From Streptomyces shenzhenensis (GTDB lineage: Bacteria; Actinomycetota; Actinomycetes; Streptomycetales; Streptomycetaceae), in the NCBI RefSeq assembly GCF_003688995.1, contig NZ_PENI01000024.1:1-64000 (forward strand): a stretch of 64,000 nt of DNA. Direction: 5' to 3'. The notes under the pieces are model-generated. The model did no database searches, was not told the origin of the DNA, and was given only the letters and a program-made list of their open reading frames with translations. The position numbers and the translations under genes were made by a program. Numbering within the stretch: position 1 is the stretch's first letter; the number at the start of each line of letters is the position of its first letter. Positions 39,906 to 48,375 of the stretch are shown here, piece after piece.

Positions 39906-41438
39906 ATGAGCCGCCTGCGCCGGCTGCCGGTCCTGCGCAGGCTGTCGGCCCTGCGTCGGCTGCCGCCTCTGCGTCGGCTGTCGGCGCTGCGCCGGCCCAA
40001 GCTGGTCTCGCTGCGCACCACCTTCGCCGTGTCCTTCGCTGCGGTCACCGCCGTCGTCACGGTCCTCGTCGGCATCCTGTCCTACGGCGCCGCGGCCCGG
40101 CTGGTCCGCGTGGACCAGCAGTCCGTGTTCACCCAGGTCGTGCAGGACGTACAGGCCGAGGTGCGGCAGCAGGAGATGGTCCCCGACGACTTCAGCTCCG
40201 CCCGGCCGGGACACGATGTGGTCCGGCCCAGCCGCACCGACGTCCAAGTCCTCGGCGCCCAGGGCCAGATCGTCGACCACGGCAGCCCGGGGCTGCCCGT
40301 CACCGCCGGGGACCGGGCGGTCGCCACCGCCAGGGAGGCCGGGAAGACCGTCCAGTACACGGACGTCCGGGTCGGCGAGGACCTGTTCCGGATCGCCACC
40401 GTCGCGCTCGGCGACGGGCGGGGCGCGGTGCAGGTCGCGCAGGAGTTCAGCGACACCGAGGACCTGCTGCGGGCGCTCCAGCAGCGCACGCTGATCCTGA
40501 TGGCCGCGGTCGTGGTCGCCGCCGGACTGTTCGGCTGGTGGCTGGCCCGCCGCATCACCCGGCGCCTGGTCCTGCTCACCACCGCCGCCGAGGACGTCGC
40601 CCGCACCCGCCGGCTGGGCATCGAGGTGCCCGTCGCCGGACTCGACGAAGTGGGCCGTCTGGGCCGGGCGTTCGACCGGATGCTGGGGCGCCTCGCCCAG
40701 TCGGAGGAGGACCAGCGCCGGCTGGTCCAGGACGCCGGCCACGAGCTGCGCACCCCGCTCACCTCCCTGCGCACCAACATCTCCCTGCTGCGCCGCATCG
40801 ACGAGCTGCCGCCCGCCACCCGCGACGAACTCGTCGCCGATCTCACCCAGGAGGCCCGCGAGTTGACCGACCTCGTCAACGAACTGGTCGACCTCGCCGC
40901 CGGGCAGTCCGACACCGAGCCACCGCAGCGGGTCGACCTCGCGGACCTCGCCGAGGACGTGGTGGGCCTCGCCCGCCGCCGCACCGGCCGGGACATCGTG
41001 CTGCGGGCCGCCGGGGACACCAGCACCGACGGCCGGCCCGCCATGCTCCAGCGCGCGATCTCCAACCTGGTCGAGAACGCCACCAAGTTCGACCGCGACA
41101 GCGGTTCGCCCATCGAGGTCCGGGTCACCGGCCCCGTGCCCCCCAGGGGCCACGGCCCGGCCCGTACGGGCGCCGGAGCCACCGGACCGGTCCGCGTCGA
41201 GGTACTCGACCGCGGGCCGGGCATCGCCGACGGCGACCTGATCCGCGTCTTCGACCGCTTCTACCGCGCCGCCGACGCCCGCTCCCTGCCCGGCTCCGGG
41301 CTGGGCCTGTCCATCGTCCGGGAGGTGGCCATGGCACACGGCGGCACTCCGTTCGCCCTGCGCCGCGAGGGCGGCGGCACGGTGATCGGATTCACGGTGG
41401 GCGGGGGACTCACGGGGGACACCCGTGACGGACCATGA
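39906..41438 (+). CDS. Sensor histidine kinase
   Basis: A 510-residue kinase. The N-terminus is a run of five LRRLxx hexapeptides encoded by an 18-bp tandem repeat (39915-40000), giving a very basic leader. TM1 is FAVSFAAVTAVVTVLVGILS (about residue 39), a periplasmic sensor of about 130 residues follows, then TM2 ILMAAVVVAAGLFGWWLA, HAMP, the phosphoacceptor His in QDAGHELRTPLTSLR near residue 279, the N-box NLVENATKF, DRGPGI (G1) and GSGLGLSIV (G2). MprB-like architecture. The signal is unknown; its partner is the regulator just upstream. Confidence 0.93.
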   Translation: MSRLRRLPVLRRLSALRRLPPLRRLSALRRPKLVSLRTTFAVSFAAVTAVVTVLVGILSYGAAARLVRVDQQSVFTQVVQDVQAEVRQQEMVPDDFSSARPGHDVVRPSRTDVQVLGAQGQIVDHGSPGLPVTAGDRAVATAREAGKTVQYTDVRVGEDLFRIATVALGDGRGAVQVAQEFSDTEDLLRALQQRTLILMAAVVVAAGLFGWWLARRITRRLVLLTTAAEDVARTRRLGIEVPVAGLDEVGRLGRAFDRMLGRLAQSEEDQRRLVQDAGHELRTPLTSLRTNISLLRRIDELPPATRDELVADLTQEARELTDLVNELVDLAAGQSDTEPPQRVDLADLAEDVVGLARRRTGRDIVLRAAGDTSTDGRPAMLQRAISNLVENATKFDRDSGSPIEVRVTGPVPPRGHGPARTGAGATGPVRVEVLDRGPGIADGDLIRVFDRFYRAADARSLPGSGLGLSIVREVAMAHGGTPFALRREGGGTVIGFTVGGGLTGDTRDGP

Positions 41439-42213
41439 CGGACACCTGACCTGGGCCGAGCAGTCCCGCGACGACGGCGGCCCGGGGCCGGGCGTACGGG
41501 TCTTCCGGCACGGGTCGGCGACGGCGGTCGCCAGCCCCGGACTGTCCGGCCGGGACCGGCTCGCGGTGGCGGGCGACCCCTCGGACGCGCTGCCCCTGGT
41601 CCGGGACGCGCTGCGGGAGGTCGGCCCGACGTACCGGCCGTTCGGGGACGCGCGGCTGATCGACGCGCTGGTGCGCGGGACACCCGGGCTGCTGCCCGGC
41701 GGCGCCGGGTTCCTGTGGATGGAGACGGCGACGGCACCCGGCGCGGCCACCGGCGTGCGCTGGCTGGACCCCGACGGCGAGCGGGCGGCTGGTGCGCTGA
41801 TCGACCTGTGCTTCCCCGACTCCTACGCGCGGCCGGGGCGGCCGGGGGTGCGACGGTGGGCCGGGGTCCACGGGGGTGAGGGCGGCGGCGCGGGTGGCGG
41901 GCACGCGAGCGCGGGCGACGGCGGTACCGGCGGGGCGTACGCCGGTGTGGGCGGCGGAGGCGCGGCGGTCGTCGCCGTCGCGGCGGATGCCTGGTCGGCG
42001 GCCGGCTGCGGGTTCCTGGCCGGGGTCGTGACCCATCCGCGGGCCCGCGGCCGGGGGCTGGCCGCTGCCGTGTCCGCGTTCGTCGTCGACGCGCTCGTAC
42101 GGCGACACGGCCGCGCCGCGCTGATGGTGGACGCGGACAACTCGCCCGCGATCGCCGTCTACGAACGGGCCGGAATGCGCGGACGCCGGTTCGGGGCGGC
42201 GTTCGTGGGGTGA
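41425..42213 (+). CDS. GNAT-family N-acetyltransferase
   Basis: A 262-residue protein whose GTG start lies 14 bp inside the end of the kinase gene. The acetyl-CoA loop is VVTHPRARGRGLAAAVSAFV near residue 195, and YERAGMRGRRFGAAFVG is the C-terminal strand. A long Gly/Ala/Ser-rich insertion (about residues 150-185) separates the N-terminal part from the GNAT core. Substrate unknown. Coexpression with the two-component system suggests it is a target or adjunct. Confidence 0.85.
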   Translation: MTDHDGHLTWAEQSRDDGGPGPGVRVFRHGSATAVASPGLSGRDRLAVAGDPSDALPLVRDALREVGPTYRPFGDARLIDALVRGTPGLLPGGAGFLWMETATAPGAATGVRWLDPDGERAAGALIDLCFPDSYARPGRPGVRRWAGVHGGEGGGAGGGHASAGDGGTGGAYAGVGGGGAAVVAVAADAWSAAGCGFLAGVVTHPRARGRGLAAAVSAFVVDALVRRHGRAALMVDADNSPAIAVYERAGMRGRRFGAAFVG

Positions 42214-42280
42214 TGAGTGGTGGTTTGTGAGTGGGCGGTGTCCGCTGTGGTGCGGGTGGGGGTGGTGCGGCCCCCGGGGC

Positions 42281-44101
42281 TCACGGTGTCGTGGGTGGTG
42301 GGGGCGGTGTGATGTCCGGGTTCGGTGTCCGGGCGCGTCGGGTCAGGGACGGCAGGGCGGGCGGGGTGAGGAAGCCCTCCGCCCGCGCGCTGGCCAGTCC
42401 GATGCGCGGGATGTCGCTGCTCTTGGCGAACAGCAGGAACCGGGGCTCCCACACGGGCCGGTACTTGGCGTTCGCCCGGTACAGGGACTCGATCTGCCAC
42501 CAGCGCGAGAAGAACGTGAGCACCGAACGCCACACGCGCAGGACCGGGCCCGCGCCCAGCCGGGAGCCCCGCTCGAAGACGGCGCGGAACATCGCGAAGT
42601 TCAGCGACACCCGCCGTACACCCAACTCCTCGGCGCGCAGCAGCAGTTCCACGACCATGTACTCCATCAGCCCGTTCTCGCACGCCCGGTCCCGGCGCAT
42701 CAGGTCCAGCGACAGGCCGTACTCGCCCCAGGGGACGAAGCTGAGCAGCGCCCGCGGTTCCCCGGCCGCGTCCCGGCACTCCAGCATCACGCAGCGCCCG
42801 TCGGCGGGGTCGCCGAGGCGCCCGAGGGCCATGGAGAAGCCGCGCTCGGTGGCGCCGTCGCGCCAGTGGTCGGCGCGGTCGACCAGCAGCGCCATCTCGG
42901 ACTCGGGGATGTCCGCGTGGCGGCGCACCCGCACCGTGTACCCGGCCCGCCGGACCCGGTTGTGCGCCTGGCGGACCACGCGCATCGCCCGCCCCTCCAG
43001 CGTGAAGTCGGCGAGCTCCACGACGGCCTCGTCGCCCAGCTCCAGGGCGTCGAGACCGTGCCGGGCGTAGACCGTGCCGGCCTCCTCGCTCGCGCCCATC
43101 ACCGCGGGCGTCCAGGCGTGCCGGCGCGCCTCGGCGAGCCAGGCGTCGATGGCACCGGGCCAGGCCTCCGGATCGCCGATCGGGTCCCCGGAGGCCAGGC
43201 TGACGCCGCCCACCACGCGATAGGTGACGGCCGCCTTGCCGCTCGGCGAGAAGCGGGCCGACTTGTCCCGGCGCAGCGCGAAGTAGCCGAGGGAGTCGCG
43301 TTCGCCGTGCAGTTCAAGCAGCGCCCGCAGCCGCTCCTCGTCCGCCGCGCCGAGCAGCGCCTGCCCGCGTGGGGCGCGGAAGCAGGCGTACAGGACGAGC
43401 AGGAACGTGGCGGCGATCAGGACGTTGACGATGATGTCCACCCAGCGGGGCGCGTTCACGGAGTCGACCCGGTCGGCGAGCGGGCCGACACTGACGCCGC
43501 GCAGCAGGGTGTACGCGATCCGGTCCGCCAGGCTCGCGCCCGGCTGCGTGTTCGTCGCGCTCACCAGCAGCGTGCCGAGCGCGCCGCTGACCAGGACGCC
43601 GCCCGCGCCGACGGCCAGGGCGAGCCGCGGGTTGGAGCGGTCGCCGATCGCGTCGAACTCGCGGCGGCCGACCAGCAGCGCGGCCACGAACAGGCCGGTG
43701 AGCGCGGCGGAGAGCCAGTTGAAGAGGTGCCTGCCGTAGGCGTCGGTGGTGAGCGCGAGCGTGTAGAGGCAGCACAGGGGGCCGGCGAGGAGCAGGTTGA
43801 AGACCCAGGCCGCGCGTTTGCGGCGGCGCATCACCACCGCGAGGAACAGCGCGAGCGCCGCCGAGACCAGGCCCGCGGTGGCCAGGTACGGCGTGAAGAA
43901 CTCGCCCGCGTTGTGCTCGTGCACCTCCTCGCGGAACGGCAGCGAGACGACCGCGACGATGTTGAGGACGGCGAGCAGCCGCAGGTACCAGACGGTCGCC
44001 ACGGCGGCCCGCGTCCGCAGCCGGGCGGGCACGGCGATCCGGCGGCGCTTGGGTGGGGCGGGGAGCTGCGGGGGAGCCAGTGTCGACTGCTGTGCGGGCA
44101 T
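42281..44101 (-). CDS. MprF-like phosphatidylglycerol aminoacyltransferase (DUF2156)
   Basis: A 606-residue membrane protein. After a Pro-rich N-terminus, about six transmembrane helices (from TVWYLRLLAVLNIVAVVSLP to about residue 245) precede a DUF2156 transferase domain with FSPSGKAAVTYRVVGGVSLA, DPIGDPEAW and FMEYMVVELLL-type signatures. Such proteins move lysine or alanine from aminoacyl-tRNA onto phosphatidylglycerol and lower susceptibility to cationic peptides. It ends in a Pro-rich tail. An inverted repeat, ACCCTAC-N5-GTAGGGT, sits 34 bp upstream of the start. Confidence 0.88.
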   Translation of the reverse strand: MPAQQSTLAPPQLPAPPKRRRIAVPARLRTRAAVATVWYLRLLAVLNIVAVVSLPFREEVHEHNAGEFFTPYLATAGLVSAALALFLAVVMRRRKRAAWVFNLLLAGPLCCLYTLALTTDAYGRHLFNWLSAALTGLFVAALLVGRREFDAIGDRSNPRLALAVGAGGVLVSGALGTLLVSATNTQPGASLADRIAYTLLRGVSVGPLADRVDSVNAPRWVDIIVNVLIAATFLLVLYACFRAPRGQALLGAADEERLRALLELHGERDSLGYFALRRDKSARFSPSGKAAVTYRVVGGVSLASGDPIGDPEAWPGAIDAWLAEARRHAWTPAVMGASEEAGTVYARHGLDALELGDEAVVELADFTLEGRAMRVVRQAHNRVRRAGYTVRVRRHADIPESEMALLVDRADHWRDGATERGFSMALGRLGDPADGRCVMLECRDAAGEPRALLSFVPWGEYGLSLDLMRRDRACENGLMEYMVVELLLRAEELGVRRVSLNFAMFRAVFERGSRLGAGPVLRVWRSVLTFFSRWWQIESLYRANAKYRPVWEPRFLLFAKSSDIPRIGLASARAEGFLTPPALPSLTRRARTPNPDITPPPPPTTP

Positions 44102-44134
44102 GGTGACCTTGGGGACGGGGGTGGGCCGTCGTCG

Positions 44135-44153
44135 ACCCTACGACTTGTAGGGT
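44135..44153 (-). promoter_or_regulatory. Inverted repeat upstream of the MprF-like gene
   Basis: ACCCTAC-GACTT-GTAGGGT is a perfect 7-bp inverted repeat with a 5-bp spacer. The core CCTAC-N5-GTAGG also lies at 44650-44664, ahead of the D-aminopeptidase gene. Two nearby copies in promoter positions suggest a shared regulator. Confidence 0.55.
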
Positions 44154-44221
44154 AACGGACGGATGAGGGCCACGAAACCGTCCCCCCGCCCGTCACCGCA
44201 CGCCTCGCAGACCGGCCGCGC

Positions 44222-44277
44222 CCTGAAGGGGCGCGGGGAACGGCGCGACCAGCCACGACGCACCCGCAGCCAACCGA
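44222..44277 (+). repeat. Single copy of the 69-bp-family repeat
   Basis: CCTGAAGGGGCGCGGGGAAC then GGCGCGACCAGCCACGACGC and ACCCGCAGCCAACC matches the array at 36073-36264 with a few changes. It lies 31 bp from the 3' end of the minus-strand small membrane gene at 44309. Confidence 0.8.
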
Positions 44278-44308
44278 CGACCCCATCCCGGCCCACCCAG
44301 CGGAGCGC

Positions 44309-44608
44309 CTAGTCCGGGCCCCGGCGCGCCGCCGTCAGATGCCAGGCCAGGTTCCCCACCGCCGCCCCGGCCGCCACCACCGCGACGATCACGCCGCCGG
44401 TGGCCAGCCCGTCGCTGAACAGGTGCGGCCGTCGTTCCAGACTGTGCAGGCCGAAGCCGCACAGCTCGTACACCCCCACGGCGGCGATGGCGAGGCTCAC
44501 GACGAGCACCGCGATGGTGGGCCCGAGACCGTCGGCCGCCGCCCGTGCGCCCGGCTGCGGGCGGCGCGCCCCCTGTGCGTTCGTGTCCGCGTTCGTGCCC
44601 TGCATCAT
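44309..44608 (-). CDS. Small two-span membrane protein
   Basis: A 99-residue protein with two hydrophobic segments (IAVLVVSLAIAAVGVYEL and GGVIVAVVAAGAAVGNLAWH) and an Asn/Asp/Gly-rich N-terminus. No known family recognised. Start ATG at 44608 (an adjacent ATG at 44605 is equivalent) behind GGGG. Arranged between, and on the same strand as, the MprF-like gene and divergent from the D-aminopeptidase gene. Confidence 0.65.
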   Translation of the reverse strand: MMQGTNADTNAQGARRPQPGARAAADGLGPTIAVLVVSLAIAAVGVYELCGFGLHSLERRPHLFSDGLATGGVIVAVVAAGAAVGNLAWHLTAARRGPD

Positions 44609-44649
44609 GCCCCCGTGTACGAGTCGTACGGCGCCTGGACAGCTGGGAA

Positions 44650-44682
44650 CCTACATCACGTAGGGTTGTTCGGGCCTAGGCT
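44650..44682 (+). promoter_or_regulatory. Operator-like repeat and promoter of the D-aminopeptidase gene
   Basis: CCTAC-ATCAC-GTAGG at 44650-44664 is a 5-bp inverted repeat with a 5-bp spacer, matching the core of the repeat at 44135. A -10-like TAGGCT at 44677-44682 follows, 7 nt before the GTG start, implying a leaderless mRNA; the repeat covers the -35 region. Confidence 0.5.
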
Positions 44683-44689
44683 TGGCGCC

Positions 44690-45520
44690 GTGCGGATCTA
44701 TCTGAGCGTGGACATGGAAGGCATCACCGGGCTCGTCGACCGCGATGACGTCCAGCCCGACGGCCGGGACTACGAACGCGGCCGGTCGATGATGGCCCAG
44801 GACGTCAACGCCGCGGTACGGGGCGCTCTCGCGGCCGGCGCCACCGACGTACTCGTCAACGACGCCCACGGCCCCATGCGCAACCTGCTGCCCGAGTCGC
44901 TGCACCCGGCGGCCCGCCTGGTCCGGGGCAAGCCGAAGCAGATGGGCATGCTGGAGGGGCTCACCGCCTCGCACGACGCGATGATCTGCGTCGGCTACCA
45001 CTCCCGGGCCGGCGCCCTCGGCGTACTGAGCCACAGTTTCATGGGTCACGAGATCGAGGACATCTGGCTGGACGGCAGCCCCGTCGGCGAGATCGGCCTG
45101 GCCCAGGCCACCGCGGCGGCACTCGGCGTCCCGGTGGCCGTCCTCACCGGGGACGACGTGGCCTGCGCGGAGGCCACGTCGTGGGACGACCGGATCGCCG
45201 CGGTCCCGGTGAAGTACGCGCACGACCGCTTCGCGGCGGAGCTGCGCCCCGAGGCGGAGGCCCGGCAGGCGATCGAGGACACGGTCGCCGCGGCCCTCAC
45301 GCCCCTGCCGCTGCGGCCGGCCGCGATCGCCGACGACGTCACCCTCACGGTCCGTTGGCAGTCGTCCTCGGTGGCCGCCACCCTGCCGGGCATCCCCGGG
45401 GTCACCGCCACCGACAGCCGCACCGTCCAGGCCAGTGGTCAACTCCCTTATCTCTACCGCCAGTTCGGAATCTGGATGCGGGTGGCGACATCGATGACCA
45501 ACCAGCCGCCGTACTGCTGA
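44690..45520 (+). CDS. DppA-type (M55) zinc D-aminopeptidase
   Basis: A 276-residue cytoplasmic D-aminopeptidase of the DppA fold. MRIYLSVDMEGITGLVDRDD gives metal ligands Asp8 and Glu10. Further ligands lie in DYERGRSMMAQDVNAAVRG (about residue 30), VNDAHGPMRN (about 61) and YHSRAG (about 103). In Bacillus the enzyme releases D-Ala from D-amino-acid peptides from cell-wall turnover. GTG at 44690 without a ribosome-binding site. Confidence 0.9.
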   Translation: MRIYLSVDMEGITGLVDRDDVQPDGRDYERGRSMMAQDVNAAVRGALAAGATDVLVNDAHGPMRNLLPESLHPAARLVRGKPKQMGMLEGLTASHDAMICVGYHSRAGALGVLSHSFMGHEIEDIWLDGSPVGEIGLAQATAAALGVPVAVLTGDDVACAEATSWDDRIAAVPVKYAHDRFAAELRPEAEARQAIEDTVAAALTPLPLRPAAIADDVTLTVRWQSSSVAATLPGIPGVTATDSRTVQASGQLPYLYRQFGIWMRVATSMTNQPPYC

Positions 45521-45538
45521 CCTCCGAGCCGCAGCCGC

Positions 45539-46375
45539 TCAACGCGCCGACTCCGGCGCGGGGACGGGAACGAAGCACGCCGAGTCCCCGGGAACACCGA
45601 CGCGCACGCCGCCGTCGTCATCGACGTACCCCCACTCGAAGGGCACGCCCCGCGCGGTCACCGGATCCGGGCCGTCCATGAGCTGGAAGTGCAGGTGCGG
45701 TTCGGAGGAGTTGCCGGAGTTGCCGCACTCGGCCAACTGCTGCCCGGCCGACACCCGGTCGCCGACGGAGACGCGCAGGGAGCCGCGTCTGAGGTGCGCG
45801 AAGCAGGCGTACACCTCGTCGCCGAGGTCGAGCACGACGTGGTTGCCGAGCAGATGCCCCGGCCGCCCCAGGCTCCGTACGAAACCCTCCAGGTACAGAT
45901 AGGCGAAGCCGGGCAGCGAGGAGCGGGAGAGATGGTCCCGGTGCCGCCCGACGACCGTCACGACCCGCCCGTCCCCGGGGGCCGTCACGGGCCGGCCGAA
46001 GGCGGGGTACCGCTCCGGCCGCCGGGCGAGCGGCCACACGGACGCGAACTCCGGTGCGGCGGCCCCGGCTTCCGCGGCCGGCGGGCGATGGATGAGGTCG
46101 ATGGCGTAGCTCTGCGCATAGATGTGGGTGTGACTCGGCACCTTGGCGGCGGGACCGTTGAGCGCCTGCCAGCGCCCGGCGACGGGCACCCCGACACGGA
46201 CCGGCACCCGCCCCAGCGGCGGCCGCTGGGCCCGCCACAGCGACCACCGCATCACCAGACCGGCCACCAGCAGCGCGACCCCCGTGAACCACAGGGGCCC
46301 CAGCCCCTGCCGATTGACCACGACACAGAGGGCCCCGCCCACGAAGACGGCCCCGTGCGCCCGGCACAGAACCAT
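45539..46375 (-). CDS. Membrane-anchored M23 (LytM-type) peptidase
   Basis: A 278-residue protein with two N-terminal hydrophobic segments (to about residue 45). A C-terminal M23 domain has the metal site HTHIYAQSYAIDLIH near residue 82 and GNSGNSSEPHLHFQLMDGPD near residue 228 (HxH). It would cleave peptidoglycan cross-links or act as a non-catalytic activator; both His-rich motifs are intact, so activity is likely. ATG at 46375 with AGGTGA 9 nt upstream is preferred to TTG 46381. The next gene upstream is a short hypothetical. Confidence 0.88.
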   Translation of the reverse strand: MVLCRAHGAVFVGGALCVVVNRQGLGPLWFTGVALLVAGLVMRWSLWRAQRPPLGRVPVRVGVPVAGRWQALNGPAAKVPSHTHIYAQSYAIDLIHRPPAAEAGAAAPEFASVWPLARRPERYPAFGRPVTAPGDGRVVTVVGRHRDHLSRSSLPGFAYLYLEGFVRSLGRPGHLLGNHVVLDLGDEVYACFAHLRRGSLRVSVGDRVSAGQQLAECGNSGNSSEPHLHFQLMDGPDPVTARGVPFEWGYVDDDGGVRVGVPGDSACFVPVPAPESAR

Positions 46376-46461
46376 GAACAAGGGTCACCTCCCCGCCGTC
46401 CGGGAACATCACGTCGATGGGTGAACGGACGGGTGAGGGCGGGGGGTTCCCGCCCACGTTT

Positions 46462-47055
46462 CTATGTGGTCGCCGTGGCCGCCGGTCGATGTACCTCCAG
46501 GACCACCGCCGTGCCGGCCACGGATCGGTCCTCGTGCATCGTGATGACTCGGCCGGGCCGAAGGTGCCCCCACTGCGAGGGGTCAAGAGGAGCAAGCCGT
46601 ACCGAGGCTTGACCGCCAGGCGCCAGGAAGGGAGTGAATTCCACCCAGAGCCGGGCGGTGTCGAGGGCCGGTTCGCCGGTCGGAGTGCGGTTTCCGATGG
46701 TCCACATCGGTCGCAGGACACCGGCCCCGGAGAACGGCGTCCGCCGTCGCGCTTCGCCGGCGGGGCGGAGGGTGAGGTCGGCTCGGATGATCCCGTAACG
46801 GGTCTCGTAGCAGCGCCAATGGCACCAGGCCGCGCTCTTCTCCAGCCGCAGCTGCTCGGCCGCGGTGGCCAGGTTTTCCCAGAAGCTGAGCGGAAGCGGA
46901 CGGACGTCACCGAGTTCTTCCAACAGCCCGAGGGCGACTTCCCATTCGTCCCCGGTGAGGTACTCCCAGACATCGTTCACCGTGATGTCGTTCTCGGTGG
47001 CGATCTCCTCGGGAACCAGCAGCGAAGCGGCTTCCAGCAGCTCGGGGACGTCCAT
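46462..47055 (-). CDS. Protein of unknown function with EF-Tu-like beta domain
   Basis: A 197-residue protein. The N-terminal half is helical and acidic (PELLEAASLLVPEEIATEN). The C-terminal 100 residues form a beta-rich segment with ADLTLRPAGEARRRTPFSG and WGHLRPGRVITMHEDRSVAG, like the third domain of elongation factor Tu. I know similar hypothetical proteins from Streptomyces but no function. ATG at 47055 is the likeliest start; the frame is open up to 47208. It diverges from the truncated LacI gene. Confidence 0.65.
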   Translation of the reverse strand: MDVPELLEAASLLVPEEIATENDITVNDVWEYLTGDEWEVALGLLEELGDVRPLPLSFWENLATAAEQLRLEKSAAWCHWRCYETRYGIIRADLTLRPAGEARRRTPFSGAGVLRPMWTIGNRTPTGEPALDTARLWVEFTPFLAPGGQASVRLAPLDPSQWGHLRPGRVITMHEDRSVAGTAVVLEVHRPAATATT

Positions 47056-47180
47056 TTCTTGATTCTGGACCACGGCCTCCTGCTGACGGCAGGAGTTGGT
47101 GCAGTCGTCCGCCGGGCTCGCCGAGGTGTGGTGTTGAGGAGAATGGGGGCGGTTCGAGGACGGCGAGTGGGGAGGCGAGT

Positions 47181-47594
47181 ATGGCGGGCGACGGCGGCCC
47201 GGTGACACTGCGCGGGATCGCGGAACGGCTCGGGCTGCACGTCTCGACGGTCTCCCGAGTCCTCAACGGCCCGTCCGGGGAGCGGGGCCGCGCGGCGTCG
47301 GGCGAGACGGCGCGACGGATCCGCGAGCTGGCCGAGGAACTCGGCTACCGGCCCAACCCGCACGCCACCAGCCTGCGCACCCGGCGCAGCAATCTGGTCG
47401 GGGTGCTCTTCCCCCGGCTGTCGGAGATCGTGGTGGCCACCATCTACGAGGGTGTGGAGGCCGAGGCGACCATGCGGGGGCTCTCCACCTTCGTCACCAA
47501 CACCCAGGACGACCCCGCCGTCCAGCGCGAGCGGATCGCAATGGTCCTGGGCCGCCGGGTGGACGGCCAGTGCCGCACGCCGAGCAGGTGGTGA
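47181..47594 (+). pseudogene. Truncated LacI-family repressor
   Basis: ATG at 47181 follows GGGAGG. It encodes a good LacI helix-turn-helix (VTLRGIAERLGLHVSTVSRV, then LNGPSGERGR and ELAEELGYRPNPHA) and the start of the sugar-binding domain (RTRRSNLVGVLFPRLSEIV, IYEGVEAEATMRGLSTFVTN). It stops after 137 residues, while intact family members have about 330-350. The last residues, QCRTPSRW, are foreign and begin where a TPR-like fragment is joined in another frame. Confidence 0.75.
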
Positions 47595-47686
47595 ACGATG
47601 CCGCGGTCCACCTCGGTGAGGGACACCCCACGGTGCGGGACGCCCGCACGCTGCTGGCGGTGCTGAGGTCGGCAGACGCGGGCTGA
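47573..47686 (+). pseudogene. C-terminal fragment of a TPR/NB-ARC-type protein
   Basis: In a different frame from the LacI part, this reads EQVVNDAAVHLGEGHPTVRD followed by ARTLLAVLRSADAG and TGA at 47684-47686. LGxxHPxTRxAR is the end of many Streptomyces tetratricopeptide proteins. Its junction with the LacI fragment at about 47570 marks a deletion. From here to 47901 I see no other gene. Confidence 0.5.
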
Positions 47687-47901
47687 GCCCGCCACAGCCG
47701 GTCGGAACGCGACCTCTGACGCCGCATCAGGTGACGGGAAGCGGGCCTTGGCCGCCGTCGGGGTCATCCCTCCAGGCAGCCCCGGAAGTCGGCATGCCCC
47801 CGCCTCCGCTCACAGCGAACTCCACGCCGGGGCTTGGGGTCGCATCAGTGCCCTTGCCGGCCCATGTGCCCCGGCGGCCCGAAAGCTCCCGCACCCGACA
47901 A

Positions 47902-47925
47902 GGGCGGAGCCCGAAAGCTCCGCCC
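47902..47925 (-). terminator. Terminator downstream of the 143-residue hypothetical gene
   Basis: GGGCGGAGC-CCGAAA-GCTCCGCCC is a perfect 9-bp stem with a 6-nt loop, 18 bp beyond the stop of the minus-strand gene. Confidence 0.8.
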
Positions 47926-47943
47926 CGCCCGTGAGACCTCAGG

Positions 47944-48375
47944 TCACGGCCACACCAGGCAATAAGGCTGATGCCCCGCCTCATGCAGCCGGTGCGAGAA
48001 GTCCTGCCACTCGTGGAGCAGCTGGTACACGTTGAACGCGTCCCGCGGGCCGCCGCGGTCCGGGACCGTGGACCAGATGAACGCCGCCGCGCCCACCGCC
48101 TCCTCGCCGATGCCGCGGAGCGGGTCGACCACCGTCATCGGCAGTCTGACCACCGCGTAGTCGGGGTGCAGGACGACCAGTTCGAGCGGCGGCACCTTGT
48201 GCAGGGGCACGCCCTCGATGCCGGTCAGCACCATCGCGGCCACCGTCTCCGGCTTGATCTTGGTGAACATGCCGTTCATGCCGAGCTCGTCGCCGCCGAG
48301 TTCCTCGGGGCGCATCGAGATCGGGACGCGGGCCGCGGTCGCGCCGTCCGGCGCGCCGAAGTATTTGTACGTCAC
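47944..48375 (-). CDS. Conserved protein of unknown function, upstream of hemL
   Basis: A 143-residue protein that opens MTYKYFGAPDGATAARVPIS, with MRPEELGGDELGMNGMFTKI and YQLLHEWQDFSHRLHEAGHQ as other recognisable stretches. It resembles conserved Streptomyces hypotheticals at this locus; no catalytic motif is evident. The GTG at 48375 overlaps the stop of an upstream 68-codon frame (GTGA), and a GTG at 48381 is the alternative. It diverges from hemL. Confidence 0.78.
   Translation of the reverse strand: MTYKYFGAPDGATAARVPISMRPEELGGDELGMNGMFTKIKPETVAAMVLTGIEGVPLHKVPPLELVVLHPDYAVVRLPMTVVDPLRGIGEEAVGAAAFIWSTVPDRGGPRDAFNVYQLLHEWQDFSHRLHEAGHQPYCLVWP

Noticed and set aside
42227..44155. Long plus-strand frame across the MprF-like gene
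   Set aside because: Antisense to a gene with clear membrane and DUF2156 signatures.
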